Part shown: positions 52,102 through 61,045 of the stretch, in pieces
How positions within the stretch are numbered: position 1 is the first letter of the stretch
How the letters are laid out: every line of letters begins with the position of its first letter
Source of the DNA: an uncultured Salinimicrobium sp.
GTDB taxonomy: Bacteria; Bacteroidota; Bacteroidia; Flavobacteriales; Flavobacteriaceae
Direction of reading: 5' to 3'
Assembly: GCA_946887075.1 (NCBI GenBank)
Contig: CAMPKA010000009.1
Coordinates: 46,927-110,926, forward strand
DNA length: 64,000 nucleotides
Position numbers and translations under genes: made by a program
Notes under the pieces: generated by a model
Seen by the model: only the letters and a program-made list of their open reading frames with translations
Told to the model about the DNA's origin: nothing
Database searches by the model: none

Positions 52102-52111
52102 ATTGAAAACT

Positions 52112-52492
52112 ATGAAAAAAATTATCAAAACCCAGGACGCCCCTGCACCTATTGGACCCTATAACCAAGCCATAATGAGCGGCGGCACGCTGTACATCTC
52201 AGGTCAGATAGCGATCAATCCCGTTAGTGGAGAGATGACAACGGCAGATATTGCTGAGGAGACTGAGCAGGTAATGCGAAATCTCAAGGCCATACTGGAG
52301 GCCGCAGGGATGGGATTCGAGCACGTGGTGAAGAGTTCCATCTTCATCAGTGACATGAACAACTTCAGCAAGATCAACCAGGTTTATGCAAAATATTTTG
52401 ATGATGCTACTGCTCCAGCGAGAGAGACCGTGGAGGTCGCCAATCTACCCAAGTTTGTCAATGTGGAGATCAGCATGATCGCGATACAGTAA
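52112..52492 (+). CDS. ridA: RidA-family 2-iminobutanoate/2-iminopropanoate deaminase
   Basis: A 126-residue cytoplasmic protein that hydrolyses reactive enamine/imine intermediates. The chosen ATG at 52112 gives MKKIIKTQDAPAPIGPYNQA, the standard RidA start; a longer in-frame reading would overlap lptD and is rejected. The signature region ends ARETVEVANLPKFVNVEISM, with the catalytic Arg. It follows lptD by 10 bases and faces tamB tail to tail with 22 bases between stops. Confidence 0.93.
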   Translation: MKKIIKTQDAPAPIGPYNQAIMSGGTLYISGQIAINPVSGEMTTADIAEETEQVMRNLKAILEAAGMGFEHVVKSSIFISDMNNFSKINQVYAKYFDDATAPARETVEVANLPKFVNVEISMIAIQ

Positions 52493-52514
52493 GGGTTATC
52501 ACCTTAAGTGATTG

Positions 52515-55500
52515 CTATAGATCATCGGCTCCCGGAAAATCGATATAGTCGGGAGCCAGGCTTTCCTGTTGCTTTTCTTCTGGAAGATCCTCCTCTCTTG
52601 CCGCTGCCGCTATTTCTATCTGAAGTAGCTTCTGCATCAGCTCTCTGAAGGTATCAAAGTCAACCTGGTAGGATAATCCCACCCCCTGGGTAAAACCGAG
52701 TTCCTCCCCGATATATTGGATATTGTTTTCCCGGTTAAAGATCTTGGCGCGGAGCGTTCCTTCCTCATTAAGAAGAAATTCGATCTCCAGGTTTCCCACA
52801 ATTACTGTCTCGGTGATCCCACCGACTGGTACTCCAACCTGACCGTTTACCAGCACACGTTCACTGATTTGGGTGGATAGGGTTACGCCAAACCGATCGG
52901 CTGTGGTCTGTTCCGGAGTCCTGGTTCCTTGTTCATAGTTCAAACCGACCTGAAAAACGCCGCTTTCATCCCCCAACAGACTGCTGAAAATCCCTGCAGA
53001 GGCACTCTCAAACACCCCTCCCAAAAGGGCAGTACCCGCGTTACCCCCAAGAACATCCGGTGAATAGAACTGACCCAGGGCAAGAAGGGAAAAAGCCTGA
53101 ATTTCGGTATTGGTTCCAGTTTCGATCTTGTATTCCAGTTCAGATCTGACGGCTGAAGTAACATTAGGATATTCCAGATCAAAGGATATATCCGGTTGTA
53201 AAAGTTCCCCCTCAAGATTTATTACAACTTCAACAGGGATCCGACGACTGACGCCGGGATTTTCAAGAATGACGGCAGGATTCGCGTGTGCCTCGTAAAC
53301 AGCGCTAATATTCAAATCAGCCAGGGCAGGGTTCCCGCTCCAGTTGATGCTCCCCCCTGGAACGACTTCAAATCGTTTTTGCAGAGCACCATAATTGAAT
53401 ATGTACTCCCCAGTGTTGGCGATGAAGTCTCCCCACATGTTAAATTTGCCAAGAGTATTGATCTCTATCAGGAGAGTACCTGCTCCCCTTCCCCTCAGAA
53501 TACTTTCATCGATCTCGATTTCCACCAGGGCATCATTGGTCACATCCAGGTCAAAATTCAGTTCAAGTCCCTGCACATCCTGTATTTCGATCTCCTTACC
53601 GGCCAATCTGGCTGCCTTTTCCTCTGGACTAAGAAAGTGAATGAAGGAATTATCACCGATCATCTCTGAATCATCAATCGGGATTTTAAAAACAGTACCA
53701 CGGCTTGTGGTCCCTATCACATCAATTACCAGATCTGAGGTCGGACCGTAAATCGATGCAGTTCCTCCGATAAATCCGGTGCCGTAATACAAGGCATCTT
53801 CATCATAATCCGTGTTAAGAACAAGAAGCCTATCCGTGCTCAGATTAAGCCCCAGGATCCACTTCTGAAAATTCTGGTGCATAATCGTACCGTTGAGAAC
53901 ACCGGTGGTCTCAAAACGGGTATCCTGAAGCTGGATATCGTCAAACCGGAACTGTTGCTCGCTTAGGTTGACAACTGCGTTTTCCTCAAATTCATAATCC
54001 ACGTTCAGGTACGGAATAGAAAGCCCGGCGTTCTGGAGGTACAATCGGCCCGTAATATCCGGGTTCCGATAGGCACCTGTGACATCGGCGTAACCCGAGA
54101 CCAATCCCCTGATGTTGCTGATCACGTCTTTTCCCAACGGACTAAAGGCGGCCATATTGAAATTGCGCAACTGAACATCCAAATCGATAGTGGGAATCTC
54201 TCCGGCCACCGAAATCTCCCCTATTGCAGATAAACTCTCCAAGCCTTCATTTCGGAGCGTGGTGTTGACATTATAAAAACTGAGGTCCCTGTTTCCAGCC
54301 ATATCAAAGTTCAGGTTCCCCAGTAGCTGGTCATTTATGGTTAGGTCCCTGACGGTAAGGGAACTGCTGGGAAAATAGGCACCGCTTTCCTGCCGCAGGT
54401 TCAAGGTTCCGGTTACGATACCGCCCATCCGGAGACTGTCGATCTCAGGGGTGACTTTATACAGATCGACCTGATCAAACTCCATCTTAAAATTCTTGTA
54501 TGAGGAATCGCGCATCACGCCGGACAACCTGATCTCCTCATCCTGATGGCTCAACACAAGGGAATCCACGCGCAGGTCACGGAATCCGTCCTCAAAGATC
54601 ACCCTGTTGGACCGGGTATTTTCTTCGTTGAGGTGCCAAACACTTTCTTTGAATTTGATATCTGACCGCTGAACCCCGACCACAGAATTGTTGTCGGAAT
54701 TAATCGTATGGTAAAGGTTAAGGTTAAAGATATCGTCACTTCTGGGACCACCTCTGAATTCAGATCGGATAAAGAGAGTATCATTCAGGGTAACGTTTAT
54801 CAAATTGAAATCGGAGATGTTATAGATATCCGTAGCTACACTGTCTATTTCGATGAAGGTATTGAACAGCGGATTGGAATTGTCGACCTGGACGTTGACA
54901 GATTCGAAATAATTCTCAAAGGCCCGGATCTCGGGAGAACGGAATTCCAGTCTGAATTCGGATTCATCGGATTCAACACTACCCCTGATATGAGTATTGG
55001 GCGCCAGGGTGATTTCCGGAAAAAAAAGTTCTACGATCTTGTTATAGATATCGAAATCGAATGCCAGATATTGGTCGGTCGTAATTTTGTTTGGTCGGTA
55101 ATTCGTATAAAGGCTTCCTATGGCGTTTTCGACCAGAGCTGGCACCTCACGAATATCAAAAACTCCTTTAACGGTACCCGAGATAACATCCGGAGAAGTG
55201 ACTTCTATGGTCCTCTCCTCCCCTTCAAAATAGGATCTCACGGAGAGGTCATCAAAAGCATACCTGTCCTTCTCATTTTCATAAGAGGTGTTGAGAAGCA
55301 AAATACTACCCACTGCATTGTTAAGGTCTGAGCCCCTCATATTCATGATTATGTCCCCTTTGAAAATGGAGATGCTATCTCGCTTTACAAAATTTAAAGC
55401 CTGCAGATCAGCCTGCTGTACGGATGCTTCAAAGTCATAGACGTTAGTATCTTTACTAAAATCCGCCAACCCGTTGAATTCCATCTGTAAGTTGGGGTCA

Positions 55501-56897
55501 AAGGATATCAACCTTCCGTTGAAGACCGGGGCGCGAAGGGTTCCCCGAATCTTGATGTCTTTATAGGTATACCCGTTATAGACCAACTTGAAAACGGAAC
55601 CGCGGACATCAGTGTTCAAGGTCTCTGTGGTAAAACCCTTTCCTTCGAAAGCTACATTAAATGAAGCGGATCCGAAATCTTTGAGCTCGGTGAGCTTCCC
55701 AATTTTGAAATCCACCACATCCACTCGCCCTTCATATGAGGTAGTCTGAGCGGAACCCAAATTATCCATGCTGATATCGGCTTCAGCGGAACCCAGCTGG
55801 GAAAACAGGAATCCCTCAAAGTCGAGTTCGGTTTCAGAAACGTAGACCTCTCCCGATAACCTTACACTCCCGAATTCCTGAAGGTCTCGGGGAAGCTTCT
55901 CCTTCAGAAGCCCGGGAAGGAGATTGACAAGATCATAATAACTGGTCGAGAGTTCTGATAGTTCCCCTTCCAAAGAAAAAACTTCACCCTCGTCACTGTC
56001 AAAGGCATTGGTCAGGACCAGATCTCCTTTGATGACGCTGCCATTCATGCCCTGCATTTCCAGGTTCTGCAACTCAAAATCATTCAGATTTCCTTCCAGG
56101 ATGGTAGCAAAACGAATCTCTTCGTCAGTCCCGAAATGTCTGTAAAAGGGTTGAAGGTCATTTACAGAGACCATAGAGGGATAAAATACTGCTTTGATAG
56201 GTACACTGTTCTCAAAATCCTTGAACCCTTTACTGATATCAAATGAGATATCGGCTTCGATCATAGAACCAGGGGTTTCCAGTTCTACATCATCCAGACG
56301 CATCTCATCTGTGGTATAAGTGAAGGAGGTACTGAGAAAATCGATATCGAGTCCACGCTTTTCCACCCCTGATAACTTCTTAATATCAACAAAGATGTCT
56401 GAATCCACCAACCTGAAGTTCTGGGCGTTCAGGAATAGGTCATCGACGATCACCACATCTGAGTAGGAAAGATTTTGATCGATATAAGAGAATTCCCCAT
56501 CAATAACATCGAGTTCTGAAGCGGTCATGGTGAAGGATTTTCCCTGATTCCTCTTGCGGTTTTTTAGCTTTCGGAGAAATATATTAAGATTGTCACGGTT
56601 TTCGCCCTGATACACTTTCATATCCAGTTGTAGATCAAAGGCGGTGGTATTGCCGAGGCTGGGATTGTTCCTATACAAGCTTCTCAGACTGTTCAGAGAA
56701 GTCTCGACCCGCTGGGCATATATTAGCGTATCCTGATGATGATCCTTTATCAGGACTTCCTGAAGATCCAGGTCTCCTCCATAGGTAACTCCAATTCTGC
56801 CTATGGAGATATCTACGTCGCGGCTCTCGTTAATCGAGGAAGTGACTTTTCTTGCCACATAAGTTTGAACTCCCGGAATGGAAAATACGATCAACAA
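52515..56897 (-). CDS. tamB: Translocation/assembly module protein TamB (DUF490)
   Basis: A roughly 1460-residue inner-membrane-anchored bridge protein. The long middle part consists of repeated amphipathic beta-strands (AsmA/TamB groove), and the C-terminal 450 residues form the DUF490 domain (SINWSGNPALADLNISAVYE). Relatives carry lipids or outer-membrane proteins across the periplasm. The first accepted start codon giving an open frame is the TTG at 56897. It leaves only a stub of the membrane anchor; the same frame continues upstream to a stop at 56967 and adds KTLLVLLLLFIILLIVFSI, clearly the missing anchor. The true start is therefore probably non-standard, at the CTG at 56939 or the ATC at 56960. 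Divergent from tsaD. Confidence 0.88.
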   Translation of the reverse strand: MLIVFSIPGVQTYVARKVTSSINESRDVDISIGRIGVTYGGDLDLQEVLIKDHHQDTLIYAQRVETSLNSLRSLYRNNPSLGNTTAFDLQLDMKVYQGENRDNLNIFLRKLKNRKRNQGKSFTMTASELDVIDGEFSYIDQNLSYSDVVIVDDLFLNAQNFRLVDSDIFVDIKKLSGVEKRGLDIDFLSTSFTYTTDEMRLDDVELETPGSMIEADISFDISKGFKDFENSVPIKAVFYPSMVSVNDLQPFYRHFGTDEEIRFATILEGNLNDFELQNLEMQGMNGSVIKGDLVLTNAFDSDEGEVFSLEGELSELSTSYYDLVNLLPGLLKEKLPRDLQEFGSVRLSGEVYVSETELDFEGFLFSQLGSAEADISMDNLGSAQTTSYEGRVDVVDFKIGKLTELKDFGSASFNVAFEGKGFTTETLNTDVRGSVFKLVYNGYTYKDIKIRGTLRAPVFNGRLISFDPNLQMEFNGLADFSKDTNVYDFEASVQQADLQALNFVKRDSISIFKGDIIMNMRGSDLNNAVGSILLLNTSYENEKDRYAFDDLSVRSYFEGEERTIEVTSPDVISGTVKGVFDIREVPALVENAIGSLYTNYRPNKITTDQYLAFDFDIYNKIVELFFPEITLAPNTHIRGSVESDESEFRLEFRSPEIRAFENYFESVNVQVDNSNPLFNTFIEIDSVATDIYNISDFNLINVTLNDTLFIRSEFRGGPRSDDIFNLNLYHTINSDNNSVVGVQRSDIKFKESVWHLNEENTRSNRVIFEDGFRDLRVDSLVLSHQDEEIRLSGVMRDSSYKNFKMEFDQVDLYKVTPEIDSLRMGGIVTGTLNLRQESGAYFPSSSLTVRDLTINDQLLGNLNFDMAGNRDLSFYNVNTTLRNEGLESLSAIGEISVAGEIPTIDLDVQLRNFNMAAFSPLGKDVISNIRGLVSGYADVTGAYRNPDITGRLYLQNAGLSIPYLNVDYEFEENAVVNLSEQQFRFDDIQLQDTRFETTGVLNGTIMHQNFQKWILGLNLSTDRLLVLNTDYDEDALYYGTGFIGGTASIYGPTSDLVIDVIGTTSRGTVFKIPIDDSEMIGDNSFIHFLSPEEKAARLAGKEIEIQDVQGLELNFDLDVTNDALVEIEIDESILRGRGAGTLLIEINTLGKFNMWGDFIANTGEYIFNYGALQKRFEVVPGGSINWSGNPALADLNISAVYEAHANPAVILENPGVSRRIPVEVVINLEGELLQPDISFDLEYPNVTSAVRSELEYKIETGTNTEIQAFSLLALGQFYSPDVLGGNAGTALLGGVFESASAGIFSSLLGDESGVFQVGLNYEQGTRTPEQTTADRFGVTLSTQISERVLVNGQVGVPVGGITETVIVGNLEIEFLLNEEGTLRAKIFNRENNIQYIGEELGFTQGVGLSYQVDFDTFRELMQKLLQIEIAAAAREEDLPEEKQQESLAPDYIDFPGADDL

Positions 56898-56974
56898 AAT
56901 GATGAAAAGCAGCAGTAGGACCAGCAGCGTTTTTCCCAGTATTTTCCAGAATTTTCTGATAGTTTTTTATGTTA

Positions 56975-56982
56975 TAACTTTG
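56975..56982 (+). promoter_or_regulatory. Candidate -7 promoter element for tsaD
   Basis: TAACTTTG matches TAnnTTTG, 38 bases before the ATG at 57021. It stands in the short divergent region between tamB and tsaD. Confidence 0.5.
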
Positions 56983-57020
56983 CGAACAATATTAACAATT
57001 TCCGGGCCTAAATCATAAGA

Positions 57021-58043
57021 ATGGCTTCACAAAAAATCATCATACTCGGGATAGAGTCTTCCTGTGATGACACTGCCGCTGCGGTATTAAGCAACGGTGC
57101 CATCCTTTCAAATGTTGTGGCTACTCAGGAGGTTCATATAAAGTATGGGGGGGTGGTTCCTGAACTGGCTTCCAGGGCCCATCAGCAAAACATCGTCCCG
57201 GTGGTTCACCAGGCCATTAAGGAAGCGGGAATTGATAAACAGGATATTTCAGCCATTGCCTTTACCAGTGGACCTGGCCTGATGGGATCGCTGCTGGTCG
57301 GTACGTCCTTCGCAAAGTCCTTAGCAATGGGTCTTGAAATTCCCCTGTTGGCGATTAATCATATGCAGGCTCATATCCTCGCTCATTTTATCGAGGAACC
57401 TGGCTTTGAAAAACCCACTTTTCCTTTTCTGGCTCTCACCATTAGTGGCGGTCATACCCAAATCCTTCAGGTGAATGACTATTTACATATGGAGCTTATT
57501 GGCCAGACCCTGGACGATGCCGTGGGAGAAGCCTTTGACAAAAGTGCCAAAATTCTTGGCCTGCCCTACCCAGGCGGACCTTTGGTTGATAAATATGCGG
57601 CTCTGGGTGATCCCCAAGCATTCCGGTTTCCAAAACCGAAAGTGAAGGAGTTGGACTTTAGTTTCAGTGGGTTAAAAACCTCGATCCTGTATTTTATTCA
57701 GAAGGAGCAACGAAAAAACCCGAAATTCATCGATGAACATATGCATGATCTCTGCGCCTCCATACAGTATACGATTATCCAAATCCTCATGGAGAAGCTG
57801 AAATTAGCAGTAAAGCGAACGGGAATCAGGGAGATTGCCATTGCAGGAGGGGTATCTGCAAACAGTGGGATCAGAGCCGAGCTGAAAAGAGCCCAGGAAA
57901 CCTATGGCTGGAAAACCTATATTCCGAAATTCGAGTACACGACGGATAATGCAGCCATGATTGCTATTGCTGGCCATTTTAAATACCTCAACGGGCAATT
58001 TGCGAACCTCGACATTTCCGCAACGCCCAGAATCAAAATGTAA
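57021..58043 (+). CDS. tsaD: tRNA N6-adenosine threonylcarbamoyltransferase
   Basis: A 340-residue ASKHA-fold enzyme that, with TsaB and TsaE, puts the threonylcarbamoyl group on A37 of ANN-reading tRNAs. Motifs are ILGIESSCDDTAAAVLSNGA at the start, INHMQAHILAHF with the two His that bind the metal, LTISGGHTQILQV, and EIAIAGGVSANSGIRAEL. Length matches the family. It starts a plus-strand run with rsmE 6 bases on. Confidence 0.96.
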   Translation: MASQKIIILGIESSCDDTAAAVLSNGAILSNVVATQEVHIKYGGVVPELASRAHQQNIVPVVHQAIKEAGIDKQDISAIAFTSGPGLMGSLLVGTSFAKSLAMGLEIPLLAINHMQAHILAHFIEEPGFEKPTFPFLALTISGGHTQILQVNDYLHMELIGQTLDDAVGEAFDKSAKILGLPYPGGPLVDKYAALGDPQAFRFPKPKVKELDFSFSGLKTSILYFIQKEQRKNPKFIDEHMHDLCASIQYTIIQILMEKLKLAVKRTGIREIAIAGGVSANSGIRAELKRAQETYGWKTYIPKFEYTTDNAAMIAIAGHFKYLNGQFANLDISATPRIKM

Positions 58044-58049
58044 CTTACC

Positions 58050-58766
58050 ATGCAGCTTTTTTACCAGCCTGACCTGAACGAGGAATCTCGGGAGGTGGAA
58101 TTTTCCAGAGAGGAATCCGCACATATTTCAAGGGTGCTTCGAAAGAAAATCGGGGACCACCTGGAGATTACCAATGGAGCCGGGATGATCTTCAGCTGTG
58201 AAATGACCGCTATGTCAAAGAAGGCCTGTATAGCGAGGGTCTTGCGGACCAGAAGATTCCCTCCTCCTCCCTACCACCTGCACTTGGCTGTTGCCCCTAC
58301 CAAAATGAATGACCGGTATGAGTGGTTCCTGGAAAAAGCTACAGAAATCGGGGTGCAGGAGATCACTCCCGTTTACTGTGAAAGAAGCGAAAGAAGAACG
58401 GTCAAGAAGGATCGTCTGGAAAGGGTCCTACAGTCGGCATTAAAACAGTCGCTTCAAGTTTATTTACCTGTTTTAAACGAACCGATGTCTTTAGAGCATT
58501 TTGTGGCTCAAGACCTCCCGGGACAGAAATTCATAGCGCATTGTGAGGAGCAGTCTGAAAAAATTCACCTTTTGAATGCCCTGGAAAAGGAGAAACAGAT
58601 TCACATTCTGATTGGACCTGAGGGGGATTTTTCACCGGAAGAAATCCAGCAGGTTTTAAACAACCAATGGAGGCCGGTAAGCCTGGGAGAAAACCGGCTG
58701 CGAACTGAGACTGCGGCCATAGTGGCTTGTACATCTGTGGCAAACAAATTTGTAAGTGGATTTTAA
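58050..58766 (+). CDS. rsmE: 16S rRNA (uracil-1498-N3)-methyltransferase
   Basis: A 238-residue SPOUT methyltransferase. The N-terminal PUA-like part carries SREESAHISRVLRKKIGDH. The knotted C-terminal SAM site is HILIGPEGDFSPEEIQQVLN with SLGENRLRTETAAIVACTSV. Both are family hallmarks. It acts on helix 44 of 16S rRNA in the assembled small subunit. It lies between tsaD and the DUF4159 gene, 14 bases ahead of the latter's ATG. Confidence 0.94.
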   Translation: MQLFYQPDLNEESREVEFSREESAHISRVLRKKIGDHLEITNGAGMIFSCEMTAMSKKACIARVLRTRRFPPPPYHLHLAVAPTKMNDRYEWFLEKATEIGVQEITPVYCERSERRTVKKDRLERVLQSALKQSLQVYLPVLNEPMSLEHFVAQDLPGQKFIAHCEEQSEKIHLLNALEKEKQIHILIGPEGDFSPEEIQQVLNNQWRPVSLGENRLRTETAAIVACTSVANKFVSGF

Positions 58767-58780
58767 TTACCTTACCATCA

Positions 58781-59425
58781 ATGAAGAAAATACTGCTGGT
58801 CCTGATTATGATGGTGGCCCCTTTTTCGGTTTGGGCACAGACCATTGCTGTTTTAAAGTATGGAGGCGGAGGGGATTGGTATGGTAATCCCACCTCACTT
58901 CCGAATCTTATTGAATTCTGCAACCAAAACATCAGCACCGCAATTTCCCCTGAACCTGCCACAGTATCACCCAGTGATTCGAACCTCTTTGAATACCCTT
59001 TCCTCCATATGACAGGACATGGAAATGTTTTTTTCACTGAAGAGGAGGTCCAAAACCTGCGCCGATATCTCATCAGTGGAGGATTTTTGCATATCGATGA
59101 TAATTATGGAATGAATGAGTATATCAGGAGAGAACTGAAGAAGATATTTCCAGATAAAGAACTTACTGAAATTCCTGCCTCACATCCCATCTTTTCTTCC
59201 GCCTTCCCATTTCCCGAAGGTTTACCGAAGATCCACGAACACGACGGCCTCAGACCCCAAGCTTTTGCTCTTTATGAGCAGGACAGGATGATCCTCCTGT
59301 TTACCTACGAGAGCGATCTTGGTGATGGCTGGGAGGATGAAGCGGTTCACAATGATCCATGGGAAATCAGAGAGAAGGCTTTAAAAATGGGGGCTAACAT
59401 CATATCATATGTCTTTCTGAATTGA
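58781..59425 (+). CDS. DUF4159 exported protein
   Basis: A 214-residue protein. The ATG at 58781 gives the signal peptide MKKILLVLIMMVAPFSVWAQ; longer in-frame readings would overlap rsmE. The mature domain (IAVLKYGGGGDWYGNPTSLP; YLISGGFLHIDDNYGMNEYI; HDGLRPQAFALYEQDRMILL) is DUF4159, which has a glutamine-amidotransferase/ThuA-like flavodoxin fold. No enzymatic role is known. Its stop overlaps the TTG start of the trmH-type gene by 4 bases. Confidence 0.82.
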   Translation: MKKILLVLIMMVAPFSVWAQTIAVLKYGGGGDWYGNPTSLPNLIEFCNQNISTAISPEPATVSPSDSNLFEYPFLHMTGHGNVFFTEEEVQNLRRYLISGGFLHIDDNYGMNEYIRRELKKIFPDKELTEIPASHPIFSSAFPFPEGLPKIHEHDGLRPQAFALYEQDRMILLFTYESDLGDGWEDEAVHNDPWEIREKALKMGANIISYVFLN

Positions 59426-59934
59426 AGCAGTTTGACCATCCATCTTCTCCGTTTTTGGCTCGACAGTTTCCGATTGTTTTGCTGCTTGATGATGTGAGAA
59501 GTCCTGCAAATATCGGCGGATTATTCAGGTTGGGTGACGCTTTTGGAGTCGAGAAAATCATAATCCGGGGAGGTTCGGTCAATCTCGGAAGCACCCGTCT
59601 AAGGCGAACTGCCAGGTCAACCATTGAAAATATTCCCGTGGATATGGTCCAAAAGGATATGGATATTCTGTCAGACCTCAGGCAAGATGGGTATACCTCG
59701 ATCGCACTTGAAATTGCAGAGGAAAGTTTACCTCTTGCAACCATGACCTTTGAGAAATATTACAAGATAGCCCTCATCCTTGGAAACGAAAGAAATGGAA
59801 TCAGCCCAGAGCTTCTGGAGCAGGCGGATCTAAGGACCCATGTCACAATGTATGGAAGAAACAGTAGCATGAATGTTTCACAGGCTGCCGCAATTGCGCT
59901 TTTTCAAATTACGAAAAGTCTGAACCCAATTTGA
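59422..59934 (+). CDS. TrmH/SpoU-family RNA 2'-O-methyltransferase
   Basis: A 170-residue SPOUT enzyme. It starts with TTG at 59422, overlapping the upstream stop (TTGA). The three family motifs are present: motif 1 LDDVRSPANIGGLFRLGDAF, motif 2 ALILGNERNGISPELLEQ, and motif 3 SSMNVSQAAAIALFQI. It lacks the N-terminal RNA-binding extension of TrmH, so it corresponds to the short catalytic-domain type. The RNA target, tRNA or rRNA, is unknown. Confidence 0.9.
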   Translation: MKQFDHPSSPFLARQFPIVLLLDDVRSPANIGGLFRLGDAFGVEKIIIRGGSVNLGSTRLRRTARSTIENIPVDMVQKDMDILSDLRQDGYTSIALEIAEESLPLATMTFEKYYKIALILGNERNGISPELLEQADLRTHVTMYGRNSSMNVSQAAAIALFQITKSLNPI

Positions 59935-59956
59935 TCAGAAATAATATCTTTACCAG

Positions 59957-61045
59957 GTGAACGAAAAAGAACTGTCATTAGGTATCCTGCGTGCTATCGG
60001 GATCGTCCTGGGAATAGCTTTCCTACTCTATTTTCTGTATATGATACAGTCAGTTCTGGTCTACATCACGGTGGCCGGAGTAATATCCCTTGTCGGGCGT
60101 CCCATTGTCATCTTCCTGCGCTCAAAGCTTCATTTGCCAAACCAAATAGCCGTTATAATAGTACTGATCCTTGTATTGGCGGGTTTCATCGGACTTATTA
60201 CAGTCTTCATTCCGATTGTGGTCGAACAGAGTAAGAACCTCGGGCAAATTGATATGGATGCCTTTACTCGAGATCTTAACGAACTTAATTCACAAATCAA
60301 CAATTACTTCGGTGTTGAAGAAATCGATCTTATAGAAGGGATAAAGCAAACTGAATTTGTCCGCAACTTTGATATCAGCAGTATTCCCAATTACCTCAAC
60401 AATTTCTTCAGTATTTTAGGAGCTGGGGTGATTGCGATTTTTTCTATCATATTTATCTCATTCTTCTTCCTAAAGGACAGTAAATTACTGCTGAACAGTT
60501 TCCTGGTCTTCGCTAACAGAGGTCATGAAGACAAATTCCAGCGGGTATTCAACAAGATCAAAATTCTCCTTTCCAGGTATTTTGTCGGTCTGACCCTCCA
60601 GCTTACGGTACTGTTCGTTCTATATAGCATTTTGTTCTCTCTATTTGAGATCGATAATCCGATTGCCATAGCATTTATCTGCGCATTTCTCAACATCATT
60701 CCATACCTGGGGCCTATCATCGCGGGAATCCTGGTATGTCTATTTGTGATTTCCAGTAATCTTGGGGCTGATTTTCAATCCATCATTCTTCCCCAGGTGA
60801 TCTACGTGCTGGCCGGTTACTGCATTTGTCAGCTGATTGATAACCTGATCAGTCAACCTATGATCTTTGGGGCAAGTGTAAGATCCCATCCCCTTGAGAT
60901 ATTCCTTGTGATCCTGACAGCCGGTTTATTAGCAGGTATAATAGGAATGGTGGTAGCAGTGCCTTTCTATACAGCCATTAAGGTGATCGCGAAGGAGTCT
61001 CTGAGCGAGTATAAAATTGTGAAACGCCTAACGAGAGATTTATAG
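59957..61045 (+). CDS. AI-2E family transporter
   Basis: A 362-residue inner-membrane protein with seven or eight helices. It starts with GTG at 59957. The family is recognised by SVLVYITVAGVISLVGRPIV near the start, the soluble loop around residues 85-135, and FICAFLNIIPYLGPIIAGIL plus DNLISQPMIFGASVRSHPLE near the end. Members have been linked to autoinducer-2 or Na+/Li+ export, so the substrate is open. The next gene starts with TTG directly after its stop. Confidence 0.88.
   Translation: MNEKELSLGILRAIGIVLGIAFLLYFLYMIQSVLVYITVAGVISLVGRPIVIFLRSKLHLPNQIAVIIVLILVLAGFIGLITVFIPIVVEQSKNLGQIDMDAFTRDLNELNSQINNYFGVEEIDLIEGIKQTEFVRNFDISSIPNYLNNFFSILGAGVIAIFSIIFISFFFLKDSKLLLNSFLVFANRGHEDKFQRVFNKIKILLSRYFVGLTLQLTVLFVLYSILFSLFEIDNPIAIAFICAFLNIIPYLGPIIAGILVCLFVISSNLGADFQSIILPQVIYVLAGYCICQLIDNLISQPMIFGASVRSHPLEIFLVILTAGLLAGIIGMVVAVPFYTAIKVIAKESLSEYKIVKRLTRDL

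Noticed and set aside
52010..52111. Upstream extension of ridA
   Set aside because: It overlaps the end of lptD in another frame, and RidA proteins begin at the MKKIIK equivalent.
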